Assembly (NCBI GenBank): GCA_029641185.1 | Contig: JAPWGK010000004.1 | Span: 1,736,001 to 1,800,000 of the forward strand | Direction of reading: 5' to 3' | Source: Pseudofabraea citricarpa | Taxonomy: Eukaryota > Ascomycota > Leotiomycetes > Helotiales > Dermateaceae | Length of the DNA: 64,000 bases | Shown here: piece by piece, positions 10,916 through 23,109 of the stretch | Layout of the letters: each line of letters begins with the position of its first letter | How positions within the stretch are numbered: the first letter of the stretch is position 1 | Position numbers and translations under genes: made by a program | Notes under the pieces: generated by a model | Database searches by the model: none | What the model was told of the DNA's origin: nothing | What the model saw: the letters and a program-made list of their open reading frames with translations, nothing else

Positions 10916-12334
10916 GTTATTCTCGTGATGGGTAGGATTCGGGTGTATTGGTCGAAATGTCGGGCTTGTAACTTTGGATTGAGAACACGTCAAAGCCCCA
11001 AATGTTGTTTCAAAAGTACCGACCTGTCGGTATCTTGGCAGGACGTGATGAATGAAATTCTAGACCGCCGAACGCGGTACAGAGAACTTTGATCTACAGG
11101 ATTGAAATTTCCAAACAAGAAGTCCTTCTTTGTTTGCTAAAATGCATTACCACAGCCGGCGTTTGCAAAGCCATGGATGAGTAAATCATCCACGTGATTT
11201 ATGGACAGTGGATTGTTATCACGTGATAATAACGACAACGTTCACCTTAGATAGCGTCCACCTTGACTGCCACCGTCATCATCACCACCACCAAATTAGA
11301 CCTGCTCAGCATGCTATGCGTACATAGCCTTGCTGTGTCGTTTTGACCGTGATTTCATTATGTCAAATGTCACAAGTCGAAAGTTGACTTCCCCATCCAA
11401 GCGGATGTCATTGGAGCAAGCCCTCTTTTGCTCGCGGCTACAGGGCGCCTGTTCAAATCTTTGAGCGATGAAGGGATTGATTTCTGTGCGCCTAGTTATA
11501 TCTCTGGTGTAATTGGGGAAAGTGTTCCCGATCCAATCAGGTCATGAACCAGTGCCAGTATGTTTGCGCCTGCAATAAAACATGGTTCAACTTTTGATGT
11601 TACCAAGGCAGACTCCAGCAACGTGGTGACCGCAACAGATTTCTAGCCAAAGCCTTTAGTATTGGTTGGGCTAATTGTGATATTCCTATTAAGATGGCGA
11701 GGACCCCGGGCTAGCACCTCTGCGTTGCTTACTATCAATGCTCTGGCTACAAGTACTTCTGCTTACTCTGCCAAATTCCAATGTTCTCAAAGTTATGGTA
11801 GCCTAGTTACCCTTGTTTTTTCCTGAGAATGACTTTCGCAAAATACTTGAGCACAACACAAGCCGTGCGTCGTAGTCGATTGGCAATGGCTGACATGGCG
11901 GGGAATGGAGGGCACGGGTATCAGATGCTGAATCTAGAAGGCTAGATTCCACGAACCTCTTGTTTCTCACTTGTGTTCTTTCTGCAAAGTGCGCTTCTAC
12001 AGCGCTATGTTACCAAGGGTGGAGAAGAGTCTGTTGACTATAATGTGCTACTACAGAGCGGTCCAAATATGCATTGCTTCCCAAGGACGGCCGCAATGGA
12101 ATTACACTTCCGATCAACCAAGAAATTCTCTTTCTGTGTACTAGGAGACCCTAAAATTCCAGAACCCCAGTATCTATGCCAATTTTTAGACCCTGATATT
12201 GCCCCTGTGCTACGGCCTGAGGACTGCTACACTGTCGAGAAGGAGAGTTGACTAGATTAATTCACTATCAGCATTCATGGTTTTTGACACAAACGAGCAG
12301 GAGAATGGCAGGTACTTACATGCTGCAAGGCATT
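10916..12334. other. Gene-poor intergenic stretch
   Basis: About 1.4 kb with no ORF that I can support. A 92-codon frame at 11973-12251 (+) has mixed composition and no recognisable motif. A CAC/ATC-rich patch near 11270-11295 is simple sequence. Confidence 0.45.
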
Positions 12335-12937
12335 CTATCGTCGGCCGAGTGCGCGGAGAGCTATGAGCTCGCGGAGAGCTGTGAGCTCGCGGAGATGAGC
12401 TCGGCGAAGTTGACGTATCTCGCGTGCATGAATGCGGCGAAGTTCACGGCGCTGTCTGGGGCTTTGTCGACGATGTTCGTAAAGTGCATCGGTATGCTCT
12501 TGACGAATTTCGTAGAGCTCATCTTCGTGATCTTGGTTGAGTTGGTAAATCTCTTGGTCCTGGTCTTGTCTGACCTCTTCTTCATGGTCTTGACGAGCTT
12601 GGTCGGCATGGCCTTGATTATGACCAGGGGCTTGGTGAATCTCTTGGTCTTGTCTGACCTCTTCTTCATGGTCTTGACGAGCTTGGTCGGCATGGCCTTG
12701 ATTATGACCAGGGGCTTGGTCAGCCTCATGACGTTGCTCGAGATGGAGCGGTTCAGCATGCTGTCCAGCATCCTGGGGACGCATGCGGCCTTGGCGATCT
12801 ACGCGGGGTTGCTTCCAATTTTGGAGCAAGATGTTGAACATTTGAGCATGCTGTGCAGCAATCTGGTCTGCTGCTTTTGGCATGTTGTTGATGTCTTCAT
12901 CAGCGTCTGCTAATACAGTAAGTTGATTATCAGCCAT
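12335..12937 (-). CDS. Hypothetical charged protein with an internal 28-residue tandem repeat
   Basis: Two hundred residues from the ATG at 12937 (MADNQLTVLADADEDINNMP). The frame is open 46 codons further upstream, but the chosen Met opens a plausible acidic N-terminus. The centre contains two nearly identical 28-residue units rich in His, Gln, Asp and Glu (APGHNQGHADQARQDHEEEV), coded by an 84-bp DNA repeat. The C-terminal 70 residues are Arg/Glu/Leu-rich (ELTALRELIALRALGRR), probably a coiled coil. No family is recognised. The opposite strand is also open across the whole region because of the repeat, so the coding strand is not certain. It sits alone in gene-poor DNA. Confidence 0.35.
   Translation of the reverse strand: MADNQLTVLADADEDINNMPKAADQIAAQHAQMFNILLQNWKQPRVDRQGRMRPQDAGQHAEPLHLEQRHEADQAPGHNQGHADQARQDHEEEVRQDQEIHQAPGHNQGHADQARQDHEEEVRQDQDQEIYQLNQDHEDELYEIRQEHTDALYEHRRQSPRQRRELRRIHAREIRQLRRAHLRELTALRELIALRALGRR
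12549..12720. repeat. 84-bp direct tandem repeat, two copies
   Basis: The block beginning TGGTCTTGTCTGACCTCTTC at 12561 recurs at 12645 and continues identically through ATTATGACCAGGGGCTTGGT, giving a period of 84 bp (28 codons). Being a multiple of three and nearly perfect, it is a recent duplication that keeps both overlapping frames open. Confidence 0.9.
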
Positions 12938-15897
12938 GATTGTTGCGTCGAGGATCGGTCTGTTGGATTGGGAGTAGAGATTGAAGATGTTTACAAGCCT
13001 TACCTGACTGCAGCTGATAAAATATGTGCGAATAAAGATTCCGCTGGTTGAAAAGGGGTCGATAGGCGAGGTCACGAGATGGTGATTGATAGACAGTAAA
13101 AAGAGAAGAGGGAATGTTTAAGGCATAGATACCTAGTTATATATGCCGGTCTAATAGTGAATATCGGCTTTGTTGGCGCTTACTATATTCGGCGTGTTTG
13201 CTCTGGTTTGTTCTTATTATTCATATAGCACTACGTGGCTCAAAGTGCAACTCCTAGATATGAATAACAAGCTATGGAGATTAACCATAAGATATGCGTA
13301 CTCCCTATGCAATAAACTTCTACCAGAGATAGCCTGCTATTTTTGATGATAACTACTAGTATAAAGAGTATTGTAGTAGGAATTAGTAGGATATGGAGCC
13401 TACTCCGTTTCGATGCAAGTGCTAGAATAAGAAGAAGCAATCTTAGAAAGTGGGAAATCGAATAATACAAAGTCCAAGCTTCACGAAAAATACCACTAAT
13501 TGCACCTCGTCACGCCAGCATGGTTTTCAATCAACCATAACATTTGAAATGCACAAACACCTCGCCTTATAAGACATCTTGGAGCATTTAAAACCGCGAG
13601 CAAAACTAACATCCTACATCCGACCAAGTCTGACAGCTTTCTTATACTTGAAAGTCCTGTGCTCAAAGCACTCGCAACAGAGTTAAATCTTCTACCATCC
13701 TTGACAGTAAGGGTATTCAGACCGCCATAATCCATTTAATGGCATGCTTAACGACTCGGCCACACTTAGACTACATAGTCGTCGCTTGGAGACATTCATT
13801 GTGGAACATAGCTGTACTCTTAATAGTAGGTTTGGAGACCATGCAAGACGCATCCGTATGTGTAGATCTTGGAGCACGGAAATACTCGATCGAAGACGGT
13901 TAGCTATATCGTGAGGGAGAGAAAAGAAAAGAAAAAACAGCACCTGTAATGTTGTTTATCATTTATTGACTAGAGAGTTGCTAGACCTACAAAGATGGGC
14001 AGATGGTATATCAGTGTTGCCTTGTGCTAAGAAACTGATCCATGTTGCTGACAGGATAACATTTGCGCTTCGGCCGTGAGTATAAGTCCAAATTTGAATC
14101 ATGACCACGAGGCAGCAGTCATGATGATCTACTCGTCATGATTTGCAGTATGGGTTAATGACCCAGCAATCTATACGAAAGCACTATTCAACGAAGATGC
14201 ATTCGATTTAGGGAGTAGGCCTCTTGCCGTCTGTTCCGGCTGAATCACATAAATTGGCTCCCAGCGCGATTAAGTCATCGAAGACTTCTTCTACTCCGAT
14301 AATGCACATAGTCATGGTAATGTAACAAACTCGAGTCCTCTTACCCGAAGCTTGTGTTACTCGTATCCTGGCAGGCTTATCTGTTGTACCTCATTATATT
14401 GATAATATAGCTATCCAAGCGAGGGCAATTCCGCGAGTTTGCATACGGCATTTTTTAGCCTCCTCGCCAGCATACTCGGAGAAGCATGTGGTTGTTCACG
14501 AGAAACACTTTTATGGCTACATCGACCAAAAGCTTTGAAGTAATTGGCTTCCTCTCGCACGCCTTTGACAACGACTTGGTAGACATTCTCATGCAACCGA
14601 CCGAGAGGCCCGTGCGATAATTTGGGTTAAAAGGTACACGTTCAAAGCAGCTTATTCAAATAGCATTTCTACATGTAGACTCCCATAGGGCTTTGGCCAT
14701 ACATGTGATATTGCGAGAAAACTCTTGTCTTGGTTGTGCGGTGAAGTACATGCAGAAGCCTGCCGTGGAGAGAGCAGCCGAAGCTAAGAAAGAAGATATC
14801 GATAGACTTGATTGGAGGGCCGTTGAAAAGCACGAACTACCCTGTGAACAGCGGCAAACAAAGAGCCGATTGTGGTTGTTATGATTTGACAGAATAATAA
14901 TGATATCATGTGAAATAGCCTTAGCCTCATGCAGCTCGCTTGTTTTTGGCCAATTGTGATGAGCCCTTTTACTCTAGCCAAGACACCCCAGGCTATTATC
15001 AGCTGCAGTAACAGGTTTTGAGACCTCTATTTTGCACCAGAATACGAAAGTAGGGCAGGTTGCAGAGAGTACACAACATGTTTGTTGTTTCTGGTTGGAC
15101 GCACAACTAACTTGGTGGAGCGGAACCTTTGGGGAGGTAGGAGGCCCTCGCCAAAGACCTCCAGCCTTGATCCCAGGTTTTCCAAGTGCTTAGCCGACGT
15201 TTGTTATGTCCTTGCGCACACAAGTACCGTACCGGGTTTGGCCTTTTGTTGAATTGACATGTAGGTATCTCCATCAGACGGACTGTGTTTGGAGTCGGCA
15301 CAAAGCTGTCTTTGACGTGTTTGTTTGTCGTTCATTGTGCGAGCGAGTTCTGCCAATGTTTCCGCGGGAGAGCTTCGTGTTGACGTGCATTTCTATCCAC
15401 ACAACTGCAGCGGCTGGTGGAGTGATGTGGTGCAGCAGCGTAGCTGTAAGTAAGGAGTGGGGGACGTACAGGAAGTGTCTTTTTTGGGGCCGGTGTGTGG
15501 TCGGCAAATAGAAGTGAAACGTTGTGGTTGTCGTCGTCTATGGCAACCGATCAAAATCTCCGCTAGGCTGGATCGGGTTGTTTATCAAGTCTAGCGACTC
15601 CGCCATCACTGTACTTGACCAATATCTCCCCAAGTTATCCTCAGCCTACCAGGTCCTTCGCTCCATTACACTTCTCCTTTGCCCTCGTGCAACTTTGCTG
15701 GCATCGCGGTTTGGAGGATTGTCGATATTCGCGACGTTCTTTCCCTACTGTCTTTCTTCTTTGACGCGCATTCCTCGTGGGAGACCCAGCTATCAACATT
15801 CCACACCTTCGCACCAGGACAGATCGGGCATCTCTGGACTAGGAATACGACATACGCATTGATTTGATCTCTTGGGTGTAATCTGGGGATACCACAG
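12938..15897. other. Long gene-poor region; probable repeat remnant at 13.1-13.5 kb
   Basis: About 3 kb without a supportable gene. The part around 13090-13480 is rich in TA, TAG and CTA words (for example ACTACTAGTATAAAGAG), unlike the coding DNA on either side. It may be a decayed, possibly RIP-mutated repeat, but no coding domain or inverted termini were seen. The last 400 bp or so before 15898 should contain the BUD4 promoter and leader. Confidence 0.4.
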
Positions 15898-18800
15898 ATG
15901 GCGTCGCCTTCACAACCGGTAAGCGCAACAGGAGAGTTGTTGATTGTTTACCAGCGCGCCGTCACAAGCGCCGCTCAATCCCGAGATTACTGACCAAGGA
16001 TAGGTCCATCCTCTGCGAATACAGAAAGGCACACCAACTGGCTCTCCAACTAAGTTTGGGAGTGCTCTACCACGGCCACTCTCAGAGATCGCACCTGGAG
16101 AGAAGAGGCGCAACTCACCAAGCTTCAATCAGACAACCAAGGTGAGCAGATATCTTGAAGATCTCAGACCCCTCAGTCTGCAAGCCACTCGGAGATTTAA
16201 AGGCTAATTCGAGACCGCGCAGAAAATGGTTCTCAATGGAGACTCGTCTCCATTCCAGTCATCTCCTTTCAACGCCTCGGAGGGAAATTCGTCACCACGA
16301 CTCTTCTGGCAAGGCCGTGAGCCAACGACGCCTAACCGCTTCAACGCAGAGAACTTATTTGCCGCAAGAGAGAGTTCCCCCTCACCGACACGACGCTCCT
16401 CGATAGAACGTCTGCAGAAAGCTTCGCGCGTGAAGAACAGCAACATGTTTGCGCGTGAACAGAAACAGGAATACGATCCAACTTCAGTACCAGTCATCGA
16501 GCGACCGCTGGCAAAACAGGTGCAAGGCAACGCGTACGGAGGCTCAGGCCTGGAAGGGCTTCGATCTGTAGATAGGTTTGGCCATAAGAAGAACGATAGC
16601 AAGAGCAGCATTCCACTCTATAGCCCGACGGGATTCGCGTCATACAGCCCAACCAGGACCCCATTAGCTCTCAGTGGTACCGCATTACGATCACCTAGTA
16701 GAGATCAAGTATCGCCCACCAAGTCGTCGCTATCTTCGAGAAATTTCAACCCCAAGGCAAGCTATGATACTGAAAATGGCTGGTCAGAAGATAACTCCAG
16801 CGATGAGCGGGAACTCCCAGAAGGAAAAGCTTTGCATCGGCATGCAAAGAGTGTTACATTTGACGCCGCACCACCGCAAGTCAACGAATATGAGATGGCC
16901 ACGCCAGACCTCTCTTCCATTGGTGACGATTCGCGCGAGAACAGCTACGATTCTGCTGAAGAGGAGGAGGAGGACAGCTACTTGCGCGGCGATTCTGCAG
17001 AGCGCGATGATAGTTTCGATGCTTCCCTCGAAGACACAGACAAGACACCAGTTGTTGGTCCAGAAGATTGGCGACATGCCAGTCCCGAGAATCACAGCCA
17101 TGGAGTCGTAGGTGGGCGTTTCGAAGATCCGTTTGAAGGTCCTGAGGGTAGCCCGATGCCGGATGCTCGCCCAAGCTCTTCCACTGAGCGACCCAATGCA
17201 TATCGAACTGATTCTTTGGGTTCAAATGGTGATCATAGGCCTCTACCTCCTTTGCCTGGCGCACGGCGAAACTCAAGTTCTGGGCTGTCTGCTGCAGCTG
17301 AACGTGCAAGCAGCAGAAATCTCCCATCTCCACCACCTGCAGCTGGTGTGAGCAAATCAGAAATTCAAGGATTGAGTGGTGGAAAGATGTCTTTGGAGGA
17401 ACGCCTTCGTTTAATGATGATCCAGGACGAAGATAAACCAAAAAGTGCTGCAGAAGAGCAAAGAGAGCGCCGTATGCGGAGAGCTGTACCCCGCGAAAGA
17501 AACAGCCAAACTCCGGATGCAGAAATTAGTATACATGAGGATGAGGACACTCTTGACGATCTTCCAGGCTTAGGAAATTATCAATTACCGCCCCGGATTT
17601 CGCGCGAGTCCATTTTGCGGAAGGTGAATGGGCAAGAATCATATGTTCGCGAATCGGACTACAATTTCTCATCACCGATGCCTAGCTCCAGCCCCGAACG
17701 CCCAGCTCTTTTAGACCCGGATGTTCCAATTCCTTCAACCGAGGAGTCAATAATTGAACATGATGAAAATGATGAAGTCGATGATAGCATCATTGTCAAG
17801 GACGAGCCAGAATCTGATGATGACTTAGACGTATATTCAATTCCCGATATGTATCAACGTACCGAGTCACAGCTGGAATCAAGGGCTGAAGATTACCTTG
17901 AGGACTATCCCACCCAAGAGAATGGAGATGCTCAGAGTGAAAGCCAATACTCGGAGCCAACTGCGCAGCACGCGAGTTCAGAGACATTAGACGATGAGCC
18001 ACCTACCCCACGTCAAGGCCCCGTCCATAAATTAGACTCCCTGGAGCCAGTCAAAGAGGACCAGCACTCATTGCCAGACTTCTCTGGCTTCAAGAATCAA
18101 GACTTTGGACTGAGTCTGTCATCATACATGACTCCTTCTCCTCCGCCTCCAAAAGAGGAAACTGTGCAGGAAGAGGCACCAAAGATGTCTGCTGCTCAAG
18201 AGTATATGCAGCGTCCAGAGACCCCAGAGGAAACCCAAGAAGAACGGCCGGTCACTCCAGAGCAACGTCCTCTACCTACGTCCGTCCCTGACTACGATGG
18301 AACTGGATGGGGCCCTGAAGAGGATGACGAAGATGACGAACCAGGCACACCAGACTCAGTCATTCACCACCCATTGCCTCCTTCTCCACCACGTGACTCA
18401 CCAGCTGTTCCTGAAAAGATGGCAACCATCAAGGCATCGTCTGGTTCAAAGTTGAAGACTCGACCTTCGGCAACTCCTTCGGATCTGGTGGCTATGCGAG
18501 AGGCACGCAGAATCGTAAGCGGCGAATTGCCAAACATTCCTCCTATTCCCCAACGACACCGCAATCGACCTTCCTTGAATCTTGACCCAGAAGATTTACC
18601 CAGCGACATTTTGGAGCGAAAGGCGAGTCTCAAAAAGAGAAGTCTAACATTAGACATCGGTGGTGATCTTAGCTTTAGCTTGGACAAAGACTTCGATCGG
18701 GTTATTGAATCCCAAAAGGTTGCGTTAAACCTATCTTATTCATGTCAAGACATTTCCAACAACTGTTCTAGACAAGCGTCTAGCAAGGAGACCAGAGACA

Positions 18801-20494
18801 ATTCTTTTTACAGTCTCAATGCTAACATCACACCTCGAAAACAGCGCGGTTACCTAATGAGACAGAACACTAAGCTCGTAGTCGCTAGCAGTGACATCGA
18901 GAAGGGTCACCATCACACTCGATCTGCAGGAAACTCACCCACCAAGAAAGAGCGCCCTCAATCTTGGACAGTCGAACCTTGGAATGGGCAGACTCGTCAA
19001 CACAGTATCCGTGGTCAAGCAAATCCTCGAAAGAAGCCTGGATCGGGTGCTGTTCCTCCTTTACCCGGGCAAGAAAGTAACGCTACTGGCCTTGGTATCT
19101 TGACAGAAGAAGGTAATGTCGCTGATCTGGCGCCTGAAGAAGGGGGCGAACGAGGAAGACTGTTCGTGAAAGTCATCGGTGTCAAAGACTTGGACTTACC
19201 GTTACCCAAGAGCAAGTACCATGCCTATTGTTCTTTTTCCTAGCTAACGGACAACCAGATGAACGAACATGGTTTAGCTTAACCTTGGATAATGGTGTCC
19301 ATTGCGTCACAACGGCTTGGCTTGAACTGGGAAGAAATGCGCCAATTGGTCAAGAATTTGAGCTTGTCGTGCCCAATGATCTTGAGTTCCAGCTTACTCT
19401 GAATGCAAAGCTCGAAAAGCCAGCCCCAAAGAGAGTTCTCGAGTCACCTACAAAGAAGCCTCAGAAGTCCTCGACGTTTAGCCGTGTCTTTGCATCGCCT
19501 AAAAAGCGCAAGGAAATGGAAATGAGGCAGAGAGAAGAGGAGCAAAGAATTGCTGAGCAGAAGCAACGTGAGGCTCAGGCTCAGCGAGGTGTGGCACCTA
19601 CTGCTTGGGATCTTCTTTCCCCTCTTGCTGCTGAAGACGGGAGTTTCGGACGATCATATGTTTGTCTCAAAGATCACGAGTCACGCTGCTTTGGTCGTCC
19701 TTATGTTGTTGATGTTGCCGCCTTCAATGAGTGGGCAACAGAGGAGGCTTCTTTTGCGTCAAGTGTCAAGAGCAAGCGTGGCAATACTCATCCAGTGCAA
19801 AAGAGGGCTCCTTACAAAGTTGCAAAGTTGGAATTGCAACTTCTTTTCGTTCCAAAGCCAAGAGGGGCAACAGATGATGACATGCCGAAGAGCATGAATT
19901 CATGCATTCGTGAGATGAAGGAGGCTGAGCAAGCTGTTGCTCGAAACCATGAAGGCACCTTGAGTCAACAAGGTGGTGATTGTCCGGTAAGTTTTATAGA
20001 ACTCTCGCAAACATCTAAGCTAATAGTCATAGTACTGGCGTCGCCGCTACTTCAAGTTGGTTGGTAGTAAACTGACAGCCTACCATGAGTCAACCCGACA
20101 ACCACGTGCAACGATAAATCTAGCAAATGCAAGCAAGCTGATAGATGATCGACGCGCTCTCACCCAAAGGGAGACTACCGGGAAAGGTGGCAGCAGACGA
20201 AAGTCCGGATTTGCCGAAGAGGAAGAAGGGTATATGTTTGTTGAAGAGGGGTTCCGAATTCGCTTTAACAATGGCGAAGTCATCGACTTTTATGCCGATA
20301 CAGCTGCAGACAAAGAAGGCTGGATGAAGGTTCTTGATGCGTGTGTCGGCAAAGAAGGTGATGCTTCCAAGGGAGGGTGGTGTGACATGGTCCTGAAGCG
20401 AGAAGAAAGCATGCGGAGGAGGATCAACGAGCAGCGATCAGTAAGTGGTGGCAAAGGCAGACACCATGTTAGAACGAAGAGCATGATTATGTAG
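15898..20494 (+). CDS. BUD4: BUD4/anillin-like septum and bud-site protein with a C-terminal PH domain
   Basis: Five-exon model: 15898-15918, 16004-16141, 16223-19211, 19259-19986 and 20033-20494, summing to 4338 nt and 1445 residues. The first exon codes only MASPSQP. Exon 2 gives LRIQKGTPTGSPTK, known to me as the start of filamentous-fungal BUD4. The long Ser/Pro/Glu-rich middle is disordered. Residues from about 1030 carry the conserved KDLDLPLPK-NERTWFSLTLDNG block, then a coiled, basic segment (KKRKEMEMRQREEEQ). The last exon codes a PH domain (YWRRRYFKLVGSKLTAYHE to EGWMKVLDACV). The family organises septin rings and actomyosin-ring assembly at septation sites. The intron at 19212-19258 uses a GC donor; this is the only nearby choice that keeps frame and the conserved block. 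A 126-nt in-frame segment at 18719-18844 may also be intron, giving 1403 residues. Confidence 0.92.
19212..19258 (+). other. GC-AG intron in BUD4
   Basis: Forty-seven nt, donor A|GCAAGT, branch site GCTAACG at 19243, acceptor CCAG. The overlapping GT two bases later (AGCAA|GTACC) gives phase 2 and an immediate TGA. Only the GC donor joins PLPK to NERTWF in frame. Confidence 0.85.
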
Positions 20495-23109
20495 GCGGAT
20501 TCGAAAGCGATTCAACAACTCGACAAGGTAAACCAAACCTCACGGATTATGATGGATATGTCGGTACGGTTTTAATGAACGACCTATGACCGCTCACGAC
20601 ATGTGTCAACACATCACGCGCATTTCTTCTGCTTCCTGAAACTTACAAGACACTCTCCGACTTCGCGGTCAAAGCAAAAACCTCCGGAGCCTCAAACGGG
20701 TTTTCAGTTCTGGCCCTGGTGGCATTTAATTTTTTCAACGTCACAAAATCATTACAAACTTTTCCTGGATCCTTTTCCTCGACACATACTTTTTTTTCTT
20801 TTTCTCTCTCTTTGTTTCTTGTCTGGTTAATATCAGTGATTGGGTTGCGATGCGCTGTTTTGAGGTGCTGTGGGTGGATGGATATTTGGCGATGAAGGGC
20901 GAAGGAGGAGGGACGGTGGTTTGGTGGTGATGATGACACTGGTTGCCGGATGGTGTGGAGGCGAAGAACCAGTTCGTATTTTTGTGTGTCTATTCTCTGT
21001 GTCTCTAGTGTGTCTATACTGTTGCCGTCTGCTGTTTGGTTGTTGGTTGGGTGGTGTAAAGGATTCCTTTCTGGCGTAAAATTAATTCCGGCTCTTCGCA
21101 ATTCGAAACAAAAGAGAAAAACTCATACCGACCGTACTTTCTTATGTCTACTTGCTTGTTTGATTTTTGATTTTTGATTTTCGCCTTTGATTCTGTTCTT
21201 ATCCGAGCGAGTCTTATCTAGTTCTAATTTGAAGCTTGAGTTAAGAGGCAAAGAAATAGATAAAATGAGAGAAATGAAGGGATAAAGATCGAGTTCGTAT
21301 GCTTCACAGGGCTGTTGCTGCCTGTCTGCCTTCAAGCCTCTCCAGTAATTTAGTGGGTCTTCAGCGAGACGTGCATGCTTTTCGAGTACACACTCAATCC
21401 CTCGCACTTACGGATACAACAAGGGAGCTGTTGATTATTCTCCGTAATCGACTCGATATCTTTTGTGTAAGGCAGAGGGAGGGAATCGCTTGGGAGGTGA
21501 TGAGGGAGTAGAATGAAAATAAAACATGCCTCTGATTTTGCATTTTTGGGAGAGGATCGAATTAAGCGAGATGGCGTAATTGAATATAAGGGGGCTCGTG
21601 GTATGAGAGAAGATTGTGGATTGGAAGATCGGGTGAAAGATTGGGATGGTACAATATTTGAAAGCTGATTAGCTGTGAGCTGTTGTGTGACATTTTCAGA
21701 TTGGCCCCGGATTAAAACAGACAGATAAATTGTGAAGAAGTGCTTTTCTTCTGTGCTCGAGTAAATTAATCCAACTATCAATAATGTTGCGATTCAATTG
21801 TCGAACTAACTAACAAGATTACTCTTCTTCGTACCGATCAAATGTTTGCAAAAAGTTACTCATTGCAGTCGCACTCTCGCTTGTCTCGCTTAGTAAAAAG
21901 GGGTACAGAAGTGATAATAATATACCCCCCCTAAAAAAAAAAGGAATACAGACATCTAATATCGAGTTTATATGCTTATATTCGTAGAAAGATAATTGCA
22001 TTTGACAACTGTTTCCCACCATAGCATCCCCTATCAACCATTTCAAGGCCCGGTATCTGGAAGAGGTGATATAATACAGCCGGGTGCGCTATCAGCTAAG
22101 TTCTCTGTAGAGTGATGATGAAATCTTCTAGATTACGATCTCACAAACCTGTCAATTGCCTGGCCAGCCGACGGCGGTGGAGTACTGATTCGTAATTTCC
22201 AGTACCTCTTCATCAGTAGATTTCCCAAGCATTTCTCAAGTTGGCATATCGATTATATTTGCAAGACTAAGGAGCCGCTTCGTTCTCTATCTGAGGACTT
22301 TCGCATCTGGGAAGAAACGAATATCTAAATTAACGGAATTGTACTGGTGTTCGAGGATTGACCTGATTGATGAGCTTTTACTGCTACTCGCTGCAATCTT
22401 GAGCCATTGCCGTAGCATCAAGTGTATAGACTTCATGGAGTGATTATATGCTTTGAGAGAAAAGAGATGGCTAGGTACCTGGGTTACTGTAAAGCGGCTT
22501 TAGACCAGCCAATCCTTATCTTCGATACGTAACATCTCAAGGGGCTAGAGACGGCGATCAAGTTGCACGTACATATAGAATTATCTGGCATGATAGAATT
22601 GAATGCTTTTAATCAAATACGTAATTAATTTAAGAGATGGCTAAAATGAATACCCAGGTGAAAGAGATATAACCAGGATCCGGACCTTGGCTCAAACTAA
22701 ACTAAAATGAAAATAAGAAATTCCCCCAAGAAACAATTGACCAAAAATTAGTGCAAAGCCAAAAGAGTGAGTCAATAACAAAAGCTCAAGCTAAAGAATT
22801 CAAAAGAGACCATGTCCTGGTAGTAAAGTTGAGCGCAGCAGAAAAGCAAACTAATAACTAAACAGTAAAAGTGCAAGCACAAAGCCAATATCAAATCCAG
22901 AGCTAACCAAAAACCCCCAAAGACAATACAGCCAATTGAAAAGTCCACAAAGGCAACAAGGAGGAAACAGAAAGGAAAATGACAACGAAAGGCGACACCA
23001 AAGCATTTTGTCCAGCCAGTGACTGAGTATGAATTCCATAGATGGTTTTTGGCATTGTGCATTGAAAGACTCGAATATATGAATTGGACCTGTCAAGGCA
23101 GTAACCGAT
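20495..23109. other. Gene-poor intergenic region
   Basis: About 2.6 kb downstream of BUD4, AT-rich with homopolymer runs (for example C6 followed by A10 near 21925-21942). None of the short ORFs shows coding character or a motif. Confidence 0.45.

Noticed and set aside
12248..12913. 221-codon Leu/Val-rich frame on +, looking like a membrane protein
   Set aside because: It is the antisense of the Gln/His/Glu repeat; GAC/CAG-type codons on - read as Val/Leu codons on +. The - frame has better start and composition.
16784..17441. Antisense frames of 105 and 186 codons within BUD4
   Set aside because: Shadows of the long coding exon; no independent splice or start evidence.
22772..23062. Hydrophobic 96-codon frame on - downstream of zinc-finger gene A
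   Set aside because: Phe/Cys/Leu-rich reading of A/T-rich 3' sequence past the finger stop; no other support.
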